Below are positions 63,070-64,000 of a stretch of DNA of 64,000 nucleotides, piece by piece. The translations under genes and the position numbers were made by a program. The notes beneath the pieces are model-generated. The model was not told the DNA's origin and searched no databases. It was given only the letters and a program-made list of their open reading frames with translations. The DNA lies in assembly GCA_025457915.1 (NCBI GenBank), contig JALOTL010000007.1, forward strand, positions 124,001-188,000. The letters are read 5' to 3'. Position 1 is the stretch's first letter. The number at the start of each line of letters is the position of its first letter. The stretch is from Spirochaetota bacterium. Its GTDB lineage: Bacteria > Spirochaetota > UBA4802 > UBA5550.

Positions 63070-63558
63070 TCAGGACCCATGGCTGTATACACGGGTCCCC
63101 CTTCCGTCGTTATCGATAGCGCCGCCGCAAAATATCCATCCCCTTTTTTCATAAAACGCGGCGAGAGATTCCCCGCCTGACCCGCCCAGGAAAAGGTAAA
63201 CCTTTCCGAACCCGATTTCCCCGGCCTTTATAAGAACCGCTCCGACGAGACCGCTTCCAATTCCCATCCTCCTGAAAGCCGGCTCAACGTAAAGGGTTGA
63301 AAGCCATGGATTCAGATCCGGCCTGGACCAGAGCTCGTCGTTTTTCAGGGTTGCCATTCCGGCAGGCTCGCCGTCAAGGAACGCGACGAAGGAAACGGGG
63401 AACCTCTCCGAGCGCGCCCTTTCCATGAACATTTTCCGGACGGCGGCGTATGGGATATTCCTTTCCGAATACCATTCCCCGTACGTCCAATCCGCAAGCT
63501 TCTCCGCGGATCCCGGGCGTTCGTTCAGGGAAAAAATTTTTATATCGCGGTCCTCCAA
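63070..63558 (-). CDS. GNAT family N-acetyltransferase
   Basis: 162 residues. The acetyl-CoA-binding motif A is LSTLYVEPAFRRMGIGSGLVGAVL (R-x2-G-x-G), preceded by the strand SFVAFLDGEPAGMATL and followed by KVYLFLGGSGGESLAAFYEKRGW, a complete GNAT core. The substrate is unknown. The listed start is TTG 63558. A better-placed alternative is an ATA at 63541-63543, eight bases after GGAGG, giving IKIFSLNERPGS, which is where relatives normally begin. Neither is certain. It converges on the HD-GYP gene. Confidence 0.85.
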   Translation of the reverse strand: MEDRDIKIFSLNERPGSAEKLADWTYGEWYSERNIPYAAVRKMFMERARSERFPVSFVAFLDGEPAGMATLKNDELWSRPDLNPWLSTLYVEPAFRRMGIGSGLVGAVLIKAGEIGFGKVYLFLGGSGGESLAAFYEKRGWIFCGGAIDNDGRGTRVYSHGS

Positions 63559-63588
63559 ATTACCATCCGTAAAAAACCCGTGCCGCGG

Positions 63589-64000
63589 TCATTTCTTCAG
63601 TCCGTCCTTTAACGGGCCGAATACCTGGACCCCGAAAAATCTCTCCCTGCCGTCCCATATGATTCCCACACCCATAACGGAGTATTTCGCCATGAGTATG
63701 TTCATCCTGTGCGGGGGGGAATTCATCCACCTTGCGACCATGTCCCTCGCCAGGTCTTCCTCGGTAAACCATCTTACCGAGCCTTTCCAGGTCCTGAAAC
63801 TGCCGTTTTTATCGCCCACCACGAAAAAGGGCATGCCGTTCGTGTTGTTGGCGAAGGACTCAATCACGTTCTCGCCGCAGCATCCGATGTATCTGCCAGG
63901 CCCCTTCGGCGTTTCGGTATAATCACCGACGCATTCCGGCCTGTCTTCCGGGCAGGCGGCCCTGACCCTGTCCTTCGGATAGGTCAGTTTCGACTCATTA
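63589..64000 (-). CDS. CAP/SCP-domain extracellular protein, partial (5' end beyond window)
   Basis: I read the minus frame to the window edge: 136 residues visible, open at the start. The CAP signature is at the C-terminus: MVARWMNSPPHRMNIL, then YSVMGVGIIW and FFGVQVFG. Upstream comes GCCGENVIESF, the GEN motif of the CAP cavity, here preceded by a Cys-rich stretch (AACPEDRPECVGDY) that suggests disulfides and an extracellular location. CAP proteins (SCP/PR-1) bind sterols or act as adhesins; the function here is unknown. It lies 30 bp upstream of the GNAT gene in the same direction. Confidence 0.8.
   Translation of the reverse strand, partial: NESKLTYPKDRVRAACPEDRPECVGDYTETPKGPGRYIGCCGENVIESFANNTNGMPFFVVGDKNGSFRTWKGSVRWFTEEDLARDMVARWMNSPPHRMNILMAKYSVMGVGIIWDGRERFFGVQVFGPLKDGLKK

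Overview
The window is bacterial chromosome with moderate G+C coding DNA and AT-rich gaps. The gene content points to a flagellated or chemotactic diderm: motA/motB, a chemotaxis receptor, many lipoboxes, a giant outer-membrane beta-barrel ending in Phe, and a 4-diphosphocytidyl-methylerythritol kinase. The mix of SpoIIE-type phosphatase, STAS antagonist, 7TMR-DISM receptor, HEAT, MORN and TPR proteins and TTGACA-type promoters fits an environmental spirochaete (Leptospirales-like). The SprA-like giant protein is better known from the Bacteroidetes/Chlorobi group, so the phylum is an inference, not a proof.

Layout. 1-2.6 kb (minus): prs, a GlmU-type nucleotidyltransferase, tRNA-Gln and ispE, a housekeeping cluster. 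2.7-4.5 kb: a HAD phosphatase, then a decay zone with a hybrid histidine kinase remnant (two in-frame TGA), a cation-transporter remnant and a tiny exported ORF. 4.5-9.8 kb (plus): a chagasin-like lipoprotein, a dehydratase/phosphopantetheinyl transferase fusion, a membrane SpoIIE phosphatase and a DHH phosphoesterase. 9.8-17.3 kb (minus): a probable operon crotonase - M23 peptidase - 1888-residue SprA-like protein. 17.3-18.1 kb: an 825-bp AT-rich gap with four perfect DnaA boxes and a thrice-used TTTATGTCCCAT motif, a candidate replication origin. 18.1-25.5 kb: asnS, an ion transporter, a TPR lipoprotein, motAB, a TetR regulator with a palindromic operator, a STAS protein and a GlsB/YeaQ protein. 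Two copies of one intergenic palindrome lie here.

25.5-31 kb is accessory: two related exported proteins with a duplicated promoter/leader carrying the same palindrome, a 44-residue lipoprotein, an M28 peptidase, a 1-kb non-coding stretch with an 81-bp palindromic repeat, and a frameshifted beta-propeller lipoprotein. 31-40 kb: a NYN nuclease, a chemotaxis receptor, a membrane protein, a lipoprotein, a radical SAM protein with a C-terminal helix-turn-helix, a Cys-repeat exported protein and an intact beta-propeller lipoprotein. 40-44.5 kb is framed by two insertion-sequence remnants and holds a lipase and a 7TMR-DISM/LytTR regulator. 44.5-64 kb: MORN lipoprotein, rhomboid protease, GlgD-like protein, corrinoid activator-like ATPase, OppF-type ATPase, CDF transporter, TPR protein, a giant HEAT protein with a cyclase-like tail, a LEA-14-like lipoprotein, mannose-1-phosphate guanylyltransferase, a 1437-residue acyl-CoA dehydratase activase fusion, an HD-GYP response regulator, a GNAT acetyltransferase and a partial CAP-domain protein.

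The most rewarding places are the DnaA-box region at 17.6-17.9 kb, the duplicated exported-protein cassettes at 25.5-27.9 kb, the dehydratase/PPTase fusion, the radical SAM-HTH fusion, and the HEAT protein with a degenerate cyclase-like tail.
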